A DNA stretch of 64,000 nt, taken from Desmodesmus armatus (lineage: Eukaryota; Chlorophyta; Chlorophyceae; Sphaeropleales; Scenedesmaceae). A program made the translations under genes and the position numbers. The stretch spans positions 62,001 through 126,000 of the forward strand of contig VIIQ02000667.1 in assembly GCA_007449985.2 (NCBI GenBank), read 5' to 3'. The notes beneath the pieces are model-generated. The model searched no databases, was not told the origin of the DNA, and saw only the letters and a list, made by a program, of their open reading frames with translations. Positions 22,401 through 34,122 of the stretch are shown here, one piece after another; position 1 is the stretch's first letter; every line of letters starts with the position of its first letter.

Positions 22401-24611
22401 CTGTGCCATGTCTGTTGGTTCCATGTCTGTTAGTGGTGTTGGCAAAGTGGGACAGGCAGTGATGGTGTTGCTGCTTTACAAGTGTTGAGGCAGTGTTGCT
22501 GATTCTATTTCACAACTTCCGTTTGTGTTTGTTCCTCCAGCCAGCACGCACACCCAAAACACACCTGATGCTTGGCACTGCTGCAGATACACACCAGCAG
22601 AGGTGAAGCAGCTGGTGGAGAAGCGACGGCTGGCCGGGAACAACAACACTGCAGGCCAGTATGAGGGCCTCCGCGTGCACCTTGTGGTGAGTGCACGCAA
22701 ACTCAGGCACCCACAGCATGGCAGCGGCTGAGTAGAATGGCAGCGGCTGAGTAGAACAGCACACCCACTCCCCACACTTGCGACCGTTGGCTATAGTGCA
22801 TGTCACAAGCATGTGCATGTCTTGCATCAATGTATCTTGCCATTAGCTGCACGCCTTAGTGACTTTGCGCTTGGTGCCTCTGTATGTGTTCCAGGCGTTC
22901 TGCGAGTTCCAGATGACTGCTGGACAGCCCCCCGTGCGACGCAAGAACCCCTTTGACGAAACCCTGTCCGGCTCAGATGGGCCTGACCTGGCCGCCAGGT
23001 TCCTGACCTGGTACATACTGGAGGGGCACCCAGGCCTGAAGGTGAGGAAGTCAAGTGGTGTGTGTTGGGCTTAAACTCTTTACCTGCACTGCCGGTGTGA
23101 CAGCGGCATGGGGTACACTCAACAGGCCAAGGCAGCGCCTGGACACTTGTCAGCTGCAACTGACACACTTATGTTTGTTGTTGTGTTGTGATGTGGCAGG
23201 GCAAGGAGGCAGCAGACTTCAAAGGTACTGCCATGTTCAAGAGGGTCCACAGCATGCTGCAGGCGGTGTTCAGGGGCCGTGGCCTGCAACTGCGTGCAAA
23301 GGGCGGCAGCAGTGGCAGCATCATGCCCAAGCGCGGCCTGCTGGCATATGAAGTGTATGCTGAGGTGTACAAGCAGTGCCAGGCGCGCAGCAAGCTTCAG
23401 GCAGGGCAGATTGATCCGCAACACCTCGACCCGCAGGACAATACCCTGGCATCCACCTTCAGCACGTGAGTGATGCGCTTACGGTTACATCACCTGCATA
23501 CATGCCTACATGCATGCATACATACAAACCTGTAGCTATGAAGCTCCAAGCGCTCATGCCAGCCACTTCCCACATCCCAATTAAGATGTGCTCAAGGGCA
23601 GGAGAGGTGCATGCTGGAGCTGTGCAGTCAACAGCAATGTGGTGTTGTCACCGCAAAGCATGCACCAAAGCAGCTGTGCAGATGCTGTGGCAGATCTACC
23701 CATGCCTCCCACTGACCTATGCTGTTTCCCTGTGCACGCCCTTGTTGTCGTGCTGTGATTCGCAGGGACGACCTTGTGAAGATTGCTGACCACTCGCTGG
23801 CCTCTCCCAAGGCCATAGACGCCAGGGACCTGAGCATGCTGCTAGCCATGTCTTTCACAGCAGGCAGGGGAGATGACGTGCGAGAGCGGCGGCTGTGTGA
23901 GCTCACACCACCCTTGCTGCGCACCTGCATAGGTGAGATACTGCATGCCAACTTCATTACGTATTTTCATCAGAAGGGATTTGCTTTGCTTAGCTGCAGC
24001 CACGCTGTTGATTGCAAGCCTGTGGCACAGGTTCTGACACATGTTGCTGCTGTTATTGCTTGCATGTCTTCAGGGCCTGCACACTGCTGGGTGATCGGCA
24101 TCCTGCAGACCTTTGGCAAGAACCAAGGTGGCAAGCTGGCCACCAAGGGCTGCCTGAGGCACAAGGAGCCGCTGCTAGATGTGCAGTCTGCCCTCGGCCG
24201 CTACTTTGTGACCCGCTTCACACTGGGTGGTGAGGTGTTCCCTGACCCCTGCAGCCGGGATTTCCTGACTGTGAAGATCTGGCCCGGCAGGAAGGATTTC
24301 AGCAGCAGCCTGTCGTACGGCGGGCACAGGGCACGGTTCGCAAAGATCTACATGGCCCTGGACATACGCATCAAGAAGGTGACACATGCCCCCCGGTACC
24401 ACACTGTGCGTAAAGCAGACGAGGCAGGCGTGCCTGAGGAGGTGGGTACTGGAGGGATCAAGTGGGCGAGGGGCAAGACATGGGCATGACATGCATTCTT
24501 GTTACACATGTAGCTATGATGCATACTGCATGCTCGTTCAGCTAGGATAATGTTGTACGCCCTGGTGATGCAGCTGCACACACAAAAGTGCCACTCTGCT
24601 GCTGCTATTGC

Positions 24612-24642
<31 letters not shown>

Positions 24643-25458
24643 TGCGTGTGTATGTGTGTCTAGGACACCTGCCGCTTTGGCGGTTGGCGCTTGCACTCGT
24701 TGACAAGGGTGTACCTCCTGACAGCCCTCAAGCCTTCGACCCTGCTGGTCATGGGCAACTGGCCGCACGCCCACCCCTACGACCAGTACTGGAGGCCTGC
24801 GCTCATGGTCCTGACACCACAGCCCATCATCGACCTGCTGCTGCCCTGTGCAGCTGCCTTCAGGGCCAGCATTGCAGCTGCAGATGCCGCTGGGCGGCCA
24901 GTGCCGGTGTCAGCAAGGGGCATGGCAGACCTGTTGCCATACCTGGCAGGCGTGGTGTGGCAGGACTTCCTGGAGGTGGTGACAGACCCTGACAGGCCCA
25001 CCAAGTACACCAACAACCCTGTCTACAACCTGCTGCTGAAGGGACCACAGGCAGCACTAGTCAGGTAAGATTGACAGCACACAAGCAGATGCAGGAGGGG
25101 GGGGTAAGGGCCATAGGCTTTGTACATGCCCCTACGTGCAACCCATGGTGTTTACACATGCTGTGCTTGCAATTTTTGGAGTGCGCTGCTTTGCCACTGT
25201 TCCTGCCACTGCTGCTGTGTTGTGAATTATCCAGGGACCAGATGCGGCGCTTCAAGCTGGCCAAGGACAGTGGTGCCATTTGGGTGGACAAGCCTGTGAC
25301 TGAGAAGGAGATGCTGGGCATGGCCCTTCAGGGTGTCACAGACATGCAGCAGCAGTTGCAGCAGGGCCTGCTGGAGCTGCGTCAAGAGGCACAGAAGCAG
25401 CTGCAGGCCAGCAGCACTACGGCGACTGCGGCTGCAGCCGCCGAGTCGTCACCACCAC

Positions 25459-25495
<37 letters not shown>

Positions 25496-25984
25496 CGAGC
25501 CGCCACCAGCAGCTGCAGGCAGCAGCCATGGCCAGGTCGGATTGCAGCAGCAGAGGCAGCAGCAGCCAGTCTCTGAAGAAGAGGAACTGGCTGCTATCCT
25601 GCAGCAGCTGAAGTGTGGCCCAGATGGCCTCAGTGCTGCACAGTTGGCAGAACTGCAGCAGCAGCGGGAGGAGCTTGTTGCTGCTGAGGAAGAGGCAGCA
25701 GCAGAGGCAGATGGGGCAAGTGAGGAGGCGTCGGCAGCAGAAAGCGAGGTGAGCGGGAGTGCACTTCACACGGGTTTCTTCTGCAGAGACAGCAGGCGCG
25801 TGCCTACCAGCTATTCAAACTCAGTTGTGCTGCCTGAGAAGATCACCGCTTTTCAATCACACCTGGGCCGGCAAAGTGCTGACAATGCTCATCACCTCTG
25901 CATGTATGCCATTTGTGCATGTGCAGGAGCCAGAAGACATGCCCGAGGGGCAAGCCCGTGTGTTGCGGCAGCGGCAGCCACCGC

Positions 25985-26018
<34 letters not shown>

Positions 26019-26960
26019 CCGCCCACGCCAACAGCAGCAGCAGGGTCCAGCACAGCACAGCAGGCAGGAGGCAGCTGACATCATGCAGATGTATGAGGTT
26101 GAAGAGCCAGGCCACCAGCAGCAGATGGTCAGCAGCCCCATGTTTTACTCACCGGCAGGGGGGATGAGGCCTCGCTCACAGTTTGCTGCTCGCGCAGCCG
26201 TCTCCCCTGGTGATCACACCCACAGCTGGTGGCTGGGTGAGGAGGAGGAGCAGCAACAGCAGCAGCACATTGCTGGCATGTGTGCCGCACAGCCTTGGCG
26301 TGCAGGTCTGGTCCCACAGCAGCTGAAGCAGCAGCAGCCGCGGCTGCAGCCTGGCCATTCCATGGGCAACCAGCAGCTCTGGCAGCAGCCTGGTCCCACA
26401 GCAGCTACAGCAGCAGCAGCGGCTGCAGGCTGGCCACTCCATGCACAGCAGCAGCTCTTTCAGCAGCTGCCGCAGCAGCAGCAGCAGCAACACGTCTTCC
26501 AGCAGCCGCCACAGCAGCTGCCGCAGCAGGAACAGCAGGGACAGCAGCAGCAGGCGACTGCTGCTTTGCTGCAGCAGCTGCGGTCGCATGTTGGCCCAGA
26601 AGGGCTCGCACTGCTGAATAGCCTTGAGCAGCAGGTGGCCAGCAATGCACGGGCTGGTTTGCAGCAGGAGCAGCAGCAGCAGCAGTCTGTCTTGCAAGCT
26701 GCTGCTGCTCTTCAGCAGCCCGCCCTGCAGCTGAGTGGCAACCCCTTTGGGTTCCTGGAGCCCACCATCAGCAGGTTGCCTGCGACAGCAGCAGCGCTTG
26801 GCTACAGGTCAGACATGGGACGCTCAGCACAGGTCATGGTGGCATTGGGGGATTACATCGTAGGAAAGATCTCAGAGCAGCAGGGAGGTCAGGGTTTGGG
26901 AGGCATGTTGGGGCCAGCGCCACCTGGGGCAGGCATGCAGCAGATACCTCCTGCTGCAGG

Positions 26961-27001
<41 letters not shown>

Positions 27002-28824
27002 GGGACGCAGCTGGGGGCGAGAGCAGCGTGGCTGAGCCTGGCCCTGTGCCTGCAATGAGCGCCTTCTCCACCTTCCGGCAGTACACCAGCTGGTACACTG
27101 ATGAGCAGGCCCCCGGCTACAGCCAGACACGGATAGAGCTTGAGAAGGTAGGCTCCAGCTGGCGCAAGGGGTGTGACAAGCGCCGCTGGAGCGACCACAG
27201 GATGCTCTGGGGAGTTGTGAAGGGCAGGGCCAAGCAGCTGACAGCAGCACACAGTGCCGATGACATCGCCAGCTACGCAGATGCAGCAGCAGCGCTGGAC
27301 TTGGAGTACAAGATGAAGCCCTCGGCTTACTTCACCAAGTACCTCAAGAAGAAGGGCACCAAGGTGGCAGCAGAGAGTGACAGCAGCAGCGGCCTGGCAG
27401 CTGCTGGCCAGGCAGCTGCAGCTGCTGGTGCTGCACGGCCCGGCAGGCCCAAGCGGCGCCGGCAGCAGGTGCAGGGGGAGGGGGAGGAGGGGGCAGCAGG
27501 GGAGGCACAGGAGCAGCAGCCGCCGCGGGCGAGGGCCAGGGCTGGCAGCAGGGCTGGCAGGGCCAACCAAAGGAGCAGGGGTTGTGGGCCGGCAACACGT
27601 TGTTAATAATTGTTTTGGGGGCGCAAGATGCCAGGTTGTGGTGCAAGTTGGTCGTTGGCTGATCTTGAAGTTGTTGTTGTGATCACCGAGTTTGATCGAT
27701 CCTTCAGTCGTTGATGTTATGCGTCCGCATAGCCCCTTACCAGTTGCAGTATTGTTTCTGTTGTAAATTAATGATCGAACGCGCTGCATATATCATTGCT
27801 TGTGCTTTGGTGCCACGTCAGGTTTACTGGGTGACTGTCTGCTGTGAGCGGCCAAATGCAGTCCAGCACTGGGGGGGTGTGAGGGCATTGAGGAGGGGGT
27901 GCTAAGGCATGAGCCAGTCATGGTGGGGGCAGGGAGTCCGCACAGGTCCGCACCGGTCATTGCCTGAGGGTCCGCTTAGGTCCGCCAGTGGTCCGCACAC
28001 TTTCCCTAACTAGTATCCTGCCAAGCAAAAGTGCTGCCTGCCACGGTCATCACCAATGTTATGCCATAAATGTTAATAACACACACTACAGGTGGTGCAG
28101 CCTGAGGCAAGTGCTGTCCTGGACCCTAGGTTTGATGCTGTCATAAAAGCAGTGCAGCAGCACTGCTAGCAGTACCGTACATCATATGCGCATGACAGCA
28201 GCATTCAGAAAACAGCCACCTGGCTTACCCCGTGCTCCAAAATCTTGCAGTACAGCTGTTGAAGGCCCAACACCAGCTTGACATTGGCTTGTGCGACACT
28301 TCGTGCTGCAAATTGCACTGTCCCCTGGTCCACCCCCAGCAGCTCAAACAGCCTGCCAGTCAAGGGGCTGATAGGGAAGCCGCAGTCCCCGCCAATCTGA
28401 CTCGAGGCTGCTGCCGCCCCATGCACAGCCGCCGCGGCAGGCTCTTCCTGTGTTCGCACCCTGGCGCGCCGGCCACTGCTGCTGCTGCCGCCGTGGCTGC
28501 TGCTGCTGGTGGTGCGGTTTTTGCTGCAACCTTTGCCACTGCTGCTGCTGCTGCTGCTGCTGCCATTGGCACTGTCGCTGCTGCAGTTGGAAGCCATGGC
28601 TGTGACAGAGATCATGAGGGTGAGGCAGCGGTGCAGCTGTGGCGAGCGCAGCAGCTCATCAAGTGTGTTGACTGTATCTGCAGCTGTCGAGGAGCGCTGT
28701 CCGGCGGAAGCACTCGAAGGCCCGCCTGCCTGCCTGATGCAAAGCTTGATAGTCTCGCTCATATAGAGGAAGCTGTGGTGTACAAGCTGGACCATTCCTG
28801 TTAGCTGCGCCTGCCACTCATCAA

Positions 28825-28856
<32 letters not shown>

Positions 28857-28871
28857 AGCCGCCATTGCTGC

Positions 28872-28934
<63 letters not shown>

Positions 28935-30086
28935 AGTAGTGGCTGCTGCTGCTGGGCGTGTCGTTGCAGCTGTTGCTCCATTGCAGGCAAGGCCTCAACC
29001 GCAGCCAGTATTAGCTGCAGAGCGGCGTGCGCCGGCGGCAGGCAAGCAGCCGTGCTAGCCGTGTTGCCAGCAAAGAACAACATGGCGTCGTAGATCCAGA
29101 GCACATTGAAAGCGTACTCCCACACAGCCTCAGGGTTGTGTGCCGAAATGATGATCACGGGCCCTGCGCTGCTAGCAGCGCTGCTGCTAGGTCCAACCTG
29201 GGAGGCTCTGCTGCTGCTGCTGCTGCTGCTGCCGCTGCCGCTGCCGCTGCTGCTGCTGCTGTTGCTGCCGCCGCCGCTGTTGCTGCCTGGCCCTGTTGTG
29301 CTGGAGCTTGCTGTTAGTGCTGCCAGGCCCTGTGCTGCGTGTGTCATGAGTGCTGGCAGGTGCTGCAGGAGGCCTGACTGTTGCAGCTGCTGTAGCATTG
29401 CCACAGCCAGGGGGCTGCATGGGTCAGGTGTGGAGTCTGGCTGCCCTTCAGAACTCTGTGACAAACACAACTTCAAGCTGTTGATGGCCAAGTGCTGCAC
29501 AGCTGAGTGTGGGTGTTGCTGATGTGCGCGGATGCACAGCTCTGCCAGCTTTTTGACTGCCTGCAGCAACAATAACATAAGTAGCAGCGGCAATGTTGAG
29601 CAACTCCTGTGCAGCAGAGCGTGGGTGCTGCTGCAATGCACAGATGCGCAGCGGCAAACGGAGTGATTGACCCAGGAGGTGTCTGCCAGATGCAGCGCAG
29701 AAGGTTCCGGTTGAGTTCGATGCTGCTGTGGAATGGTGGGTGATGGGAGCCAGATATGTACTGCATGCCCCAGACTTTGCGCCCGACGACTGCGTCTGAG
29801 AGAGCAATTTGCAAGTACAGTCCTGTGAATGCAGCCCTTCACTGCTGTGGCTGACCAGTAGGGCTGTTGCTTGCTGTTGCAGCGCTGCACATTTGCTCAC
29901 CTTTTCCTTCACAACAACCCTCTGCATGCCACGGCGTGGCAAGAGTGGCTGTTCCTGCAAAGCTTCATACTGTGCTGACACTGCTCGAAATGCTGGGGTG
30001 TGGCCAGTCGATTCTGCTGGGGCCTCAATCAGCTTTGCAAGTGCCTTGATGAATGCTGCCCATGATGCAACTGCTGAGCTCGCCAT
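19430..30086 (-). CDS. MYND-type zinc-finger protein, interrupted by a nested mobile element
   Basis: Three exons: 29901-30086, 28229-29560 and 19430-21394, all joined in phase 0, giving 1160 residues. Splice sites are AAG|GTGAGC, GCTGCAG|GCAGTC, GGG|GTAAGC and CTCTGCAG|GCACC. The first two exons encode helical sequence with long Ser and Gln runs (a CTG tract at 28827-28935). The last exon continues this and ends in a MYND zinc finger at about residues 1114-1141, with the ligand pattern CxC-x2-C, YC-x3-C, HxxxH-x3-C, and the typical HWKQHKPVC end. MYND fingers bind Pro-rich peptides; large MYND proteins of this kind are common in chlorophyte genomes but lack known roles. The two halves were first seen as separate frames. 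The unpaired donor at 28229 and unpaired acceptor at 21394 match in phase and flank the mobile element, so I infer a single gene. The finger is sure; the join is strong inference. Confidence 0.75.
21712..21720. repeat. Left 9-bp border repeat TAACTAGTA
   Basis: Identical to 28007-28015 in the same orientation. Upstream lie three more ACTAGT copies (21670, 21681, 21692), two in an 11-bp tandem ACTAGTAGGCG, so the exact left edge is ambiguous by up to about 40 bp. Confidence 0.65.
21734..21790. repeat. Left subterminal motif cluster (GCGGACC)
   Basis: Contains GTGCGGACC at 21734, GGCGGACC at 21757, GCGGACC at 21768 and the reverse motif GTCCGCAC at 21783. The order ACTAGT, GTGCGGACC, GGCGGACC, three bases, GCGGACC is the same as at the right end read on the other strand. 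Likely binding sites for the element's own protein. Confidence 0.7.
22032..27606 (+). CDS. Crypton-like tyrosine recombinase with GCR1_C-like domain
   Basis: Nine exons: 22032-22375, 22587-22686, 22895-23041, 23200-23465, 23766-23932, 24074-24441, 24664-25064, 25235-25748 and 25927-27606. All junctions agree in phase, giving 1328 residues. N-terminus: acidic, Lys-rich. Residues about 150-290 resemble the SAM-like core-binding part. Residues about 290-500 look like the NDC10/Crypton recombinase fold: candidate Arg at 320 (TAGRGDD), Lys at 357 (TFGKNQGGK), THAPR with H446 and R449, GVPEE, FGGW with W472, and candidate nucleophile Y481 (RVYLLTALKP). After long Gln/Ala runs, residues about 1148-1240 (SSWRKGCDKRRWSDHRMLW) resemble the GCR1_C DNA-binding domain found in fungal Cryptons, and RPGRPKRRR at 1273-1281 is an AT-hook. 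Expected action: cut and rejoin DNA in the nucleus through a 3'-phosphotyrosine link. A domesticated host protein is the alternative. Confidence 0.75.
27762..27766 (+). promoter_or_regulatory. Candidate poly(A) signal TGTAA for the recombinase gene
   Basis: TGTAA 156 bp after the stop, inside the element's right border. Confidence 0.55.
27936..27998. repeat. Right subterminal motif cluster (GGTCCGC)
   Basis: Contains GTCCGCAC at 27936, GGTCCGCAC at 27945, GGTCCGC at 27969, GGTCCGCC at 27979 and GGTCCGCAC at 27990. Read on the minus strand it repeats the left cluster's order, including the same three-base gap between GGCGGACC and GCGGACC. Confidence 0.7.
28007..28015. repeat. Right 9-bp border repeat TAACTAGTA
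   Basis: Same sequence and orientation as the left border, immediately outside the right GGTCCGC cluster. Confidence 0.65.
28827..28935. repeat. CTG/CAG microsatellite coding poly-Gln
   Basis: Two long CTG runs separated by a short CGGCTG-bearing break, inside exon 2 of the MYND gene; on the coding strand they read as Gln runs. Length variation between strains is likely. Confidence 0.9.
29592..29648 (-). repeat. Decayed exon duplicate in the MYND gene's first intron
   Basis: On the minus strand this reads like LRICALQQHPRSAAQELLNI and resembles the start of exon 2 (LCIRAHQQHPHSAVQHLAIN) a few tens of bases downstream. It lies in a frame that cannot join exon 2, so it is taken as an intronic leftover of a local exon duplication. 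Confidence 0.55.
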
Positions 30087-31902
30087 TGGTGCCAAGACGG
30101 CGCAGAGGTACCTTCAAGTCAGCAAGGAGGCGATGGATACATTGTTAGCTCCCGAAGGACCCAAATGCTGCTATAGAAGAATGCTACTGCTGTTTTTGTT
30201 GAGGGTGCTACTGCTGTTGCTGTTGCTGTTGTTGCAGGTGTCAACTGCTGTGGCAGCTGCTGTTGCGGCTGTAGACTGAAGGGTCGGGCCTTATGCTGCG
30301 ACATTGCGATACCCCGATGCATTCGGCGCTGCGGGAGCTTCGTCGACACACCTTGGTATGCGTTGACAACGCGGAGCACGCACTTGCCGCGGGCGCCTTG
30401 GAGATGCACAGAAGTAGTTGCTTTCAGACTCCGAGGTCAACGATAATGTTCTGCGTGCATGCTGGTGGTCGCGGTTTAACTCAAGGTGCAGCGGTTGTAA
30501 CGGGGGTTTAAAGCCTTGCCCAAAGGTTCTCCCATACCCGGCCTTTAGGTAGCAAAGCTCATGTTGCTGCGAGACGAAGCATCAGTGTCCGTATGTAGTG
30601 TCCGTATGTAGCAAAATCCCACAATGTATTCAACTCACTTGGCTCCGATGTGCGCACCCACCTAGAACTGGCATTCACTGATTGCACACAACATAATCCT
30701 ATCAGCAGGAATGACTGCAGCCTGAGCTGCTGACGCACGCACACTGCACTAATAGAGGCCAAGCGTGTTGCACTTGTTTTGCACAGTCCCGAAACCTGTT
30801 ACATCATCGATATATGATCACAAACCCCCCAGGCCAAGACGTAACTCATCAAGGCCACAACAAGATCACAGCAGCTGCAGACCAATGAGGACGACGCAAG
30901 GAAGCAGTGTCTGTCAACGGTCGGGCCGCTGACGGGGTGATGGCTGAGGCAACAAGCCAAACAGGAAGCCCTATTGCCACACAGCCGCCAAGAAACCTGC
31001 TGCGAGGCTGACAGCACCCCCCAGCGTTGCATGATGCTGCCGGCAGCATTTTCACCACCAGGTGTGCCACCCACTGCAGCGCTGAACCAAAGCGGGTGCC
31101 AAATGCACAGCTTCACACAGACCGGAAGGCCAACAGAGGAGCACATGCAGGCGACCCACCAACATCTGCTGGTCAACAGGCTGGCTCCCACTGCACTTTC
31201 AAGCAGTGCTGCCTTGTCCCACAACACCACACCACACGCGCGCATGTACACATGAACATGAATAAAATGGATGCACTAGACCCGCGGCTGAAAGCCCAGC
31301 CAGCACCGTATGCACTCTATTGTTACAAAGACACTCAAAGGTCCCAACCCAAAACCGCCCTACCCACCCAACCATGCACTCCGCACCCGTGCCACTGCAA
31401 ACCACCTTGTAAAGCACACCCCATACAACCACGCGCGGGCGGTCACCCAGCACACGCCTACTAGGGCCCCCACCCTGCAGATACCTGCCGCAGCCGCCAT
31501 TGCCTGTGAACCACAAACCCCTCTGGAATGTCAACTGCGCAACAGCATGTGTGCAACATGCCATCTGGCAGGCATACACTGCGCAACCCACACGCAACCG
31601 CATGCAACACCAGATAGGCACCCAGCCCTCCATCACGTCGGCACCAGCTTGACGACAGCCACTGCTGATGCTGTGGCAGATGGGGCCACAATGCAGCGGC
31701 GGCAGTCACGAGCTAACACGCTGTGCCTCCACAGCTGCTCCAAGCACTGCTGCTGCAGTGCGTGGATGCCTCTGTAGGACATGGCAGCCTGCTGCTGCTC
31801 GATTCGCATCTAGCGCTGTGTTGATGCTGCTCCCTGGGGCCCACCACACAGCTGCAGCGTCTTCAGTGAACACACGTTGGAAAAGGGATGTGTGCATGCT
31901 GC
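30087..31902. other. Intergenic stretch between MYND and UBC2 genes
   Basis: No gene recognised. It should hold the MYND promoter (left) and the UBC2 3' end (right); TTACA at 31323-31327 is a possible UBC2 poly(A) signal. Confidence 0.45.
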
Positions 31903-34122
31903 TCAGACGTCCTGCTCCACCCAGCTCTGCTCCACCACCTCCCGAACGCGCCTGTTGTACTCACGCCTGCATGGGACAACAGAGCAGAGTGCTACACGGT
32001 CAGCGCAAGTGTGCCATGCAACAGATACACAGCATTACACACAGGCGGACGCACGATGCACGCATGCGGGTTCACGTTGAAGTGCACCATCATACATGCA
32101 GCAAGACTGAGTGACCAGCATAGGCCAGCCACATCAGTCCGCCACGCTCTGACACAGCTGCAACATCTCGAGACACTGGGACACCACCAGGACGGCACCA
32201 TCAGTCAGTGCAGATGCCGCCGCCCCCACATCCACGCTCACCTGTTTTCACTGTACAAGCGTGCCGCCTCAGCATTTGCTGGTGAGCTGGGGTTGGGGTC
32301 ACACAGCAGGGACTGCAGCACACAGCAGCAACAGATGCAGAAGACACAGCAATGAGTAATCACAAATCACTCCGAACAGTCAGCAGCTTCCCACTGCTGC
32401 TTCCAAATCAGTGGGCTCACAGACAGAAGTCAGCAGCGCGTTAGCCTGCTGCACTGCACAGGCCAGCAGGGTCTGTAGGCACGGCGCATGCCAGCGTCCG
32501 CCAACTGACCAACTGCAGCCAACTGCAGCTGTGCCCCGCCTGGCCTGTACACGAGGCCTGCCGCACCTGTATCGACGTGAGGATGGCTGACACGTCATAG
32601 ATGGGGCTCCACTGGTTCTGCAGGATGTCCAAGCAGATGCCGCCATCAGCATAGACTGCGGCAGCAGCAGCAGACAGTGGAGCAAGGGCAGAAGTGGGCG
32701 AGATGTGAGTAAATACAGCTGCTTGACTGGTGGTTGTGAGGCTTGTGAGGCTGATGACGCATACAAGCATGCAAGAAGATGCAAGTGAGATGCCTCATTT
32801 GTACTGCTGCTGCCGCTGCTGCCACACCAGCAGCTGAGCTTGTGGACCCCACAGGACAACCCACAGGGGCGGTAAGCAACCGCAGGTGGTTGTACGCAGA
32901 CTGCCTGTGCACAACAGGCTGCTTGCGCCCTGTAATACTGCTGCCTGCTGCTGGCGCCCGGCTGCTGCTGCTCCTGAGCTTGGGTGAGCTTGTGCACCGG
33001 GCGAGCTGTATGGTCGAGTCAAGACCATCACCACCGCCCTCTACTGTTGCAGGAGCAGCGACTTCTGGCTGCAGGCAGCTGCTGTTATAACTGCTGCCGT
33101 TGACTGCCTGCCAGGGAGGCAACCTGTTGTAGGTTACACCGCTGCTAGACCACTGCGCCAGGCCTGACTTGCTGCATGCCCTCCTGGGTACTGTTGCTGC
33201 TTGGTGGATATGGTATATCGGCTATGGTGATAACACCCGGCTGCACTGCAGTGCACAACCCCTGACTACTGCTCGACTCCCTCCCAGCTGACACGTACTG
33301 TTGGGGTGGAACATGGTGGACTTGAACTTGACTACTGGCGCCTTGTTTGGGTAGTCCTCAGAAAACTCCAGTGTCAGCTTGAACGTGCCTGCACACGTGC
33401 ATGCAAGTTGCAGGAAACAGCACACATCTCATCACACAACACTGCCAACGCTGTGGGGAAGGGGGCCACAGCTGCAGCACACAGGCCACTTGGTGGAGCC
33501 ATGCATGCTGTCTGTCTAACAAGCCAACGGGTCGGGTATCTCAGCCGCTAAAGGAGAGTTGACAAACTCGTACAACGCCAACAGCCACGCCGGTACAGTG
33601 TGCACAGGCCGAAACAAACATAACAGCAGCTAGGGTGCCAGGGTGTCTGCATGCAGGAACGGCTCTGCAGCGACAAACATACCTCCATCCCATGGTGTGT
33701 CTTCAGGCCCAAAGATGACTGCATTCCAGAGCATGATGTTGTCTGGGTTGGGGGAGCCATTGACACCTTGGGGTGGGTCTTGTCTCAAACGCTTGAAGTC
33801 GCGCATGAGGCGCTGCAGGCACAAAGACACCACACTTTGTTGGTGGTGAAGCACAAGTGGGCGATTGAGGCCGAAACTGTGACCCATATGTGGGCAGCAC
33901 CTCGTGCTGTTGGCCTCACCATATGTGTGCGGGTGCCACAGACCAATCAGCAAGAATATCAAGATGCAGTGGGGTGGTATCCAACTTTGCTGTCAATACA
34001 TGACCACAACGCTTGCCTGTGCAACATCTTGAACCAGATTGCATGAGCTACTGCTGCTGATGGCTTCATGCAACCCCAAGAAAAGATGCTACGACACCCA
34101 CCTTGCGTGCTGGTGTAGACAT
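31903..34122 (-). CDS. UBC2: Ubiquitin-conjugating enzyme E2, RAD6/UBC2 type
   Basis: Six exons: 34102-34122, 33683-33812, 33299-33388, 32567-32655, 32242-32312 and 31903-31966, with consistent phases, giving 154 residues against about 150 for the family. The start MSTPARK is spelled by the first exon and continues [14 protein letters not shown], as in plant and animal RAD6. The catalytic Cys is C88 in [10 protein letters not shown]; the HPN motif precedes it (MFHPN, residues 76-80), and [13 protein letters not shown] follows. The protein accepts ubiquitin from E1 and, with RING E3 partners, monoubiquitinates PCNA (damage tolerance) and histone H2B (transcription) in the nucleus; that is known for the family. 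It sits head to head with the CYP37 gene. Identity is near certain; splice sites are all GT-AG. Confidence 0.96.

Larger units (their letters stand above)
21690..28015 (+). mobile_element. Crypton-like tyrosine-recombinase element
   Basis: A block of about 6.3 kb inside the 6834-bp second intron of the MYND gene. It contains one plus-strand gene (22032-27606) and is bounded by TAACTAGTA direct repeats (21712-21720, with an extra copy at 21690-21698; 28007-28015) and by GCGGACC motif clusters arranged as mirror images at each end. Removing it leaves an intron of about 0.5 kb, in the size range of neighbouring introns. Short direct repeats at the borders and a tyrosine-recombinase gene with introns are what is known for Cryptons; inverted motif clusters are not a usual Crypton feature, so class assignment is tentative. 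Confidence 0.7.

Noticed and set aside
22032..27606. Reading the recombinase gene as a topoisomerase I or phage integrase
   Set aside because: The THxxR...GVxEE...W...Y order and the GCR1_C-like tail fit the NDC10/Crypton group better; no topoisomerase motifs were found.
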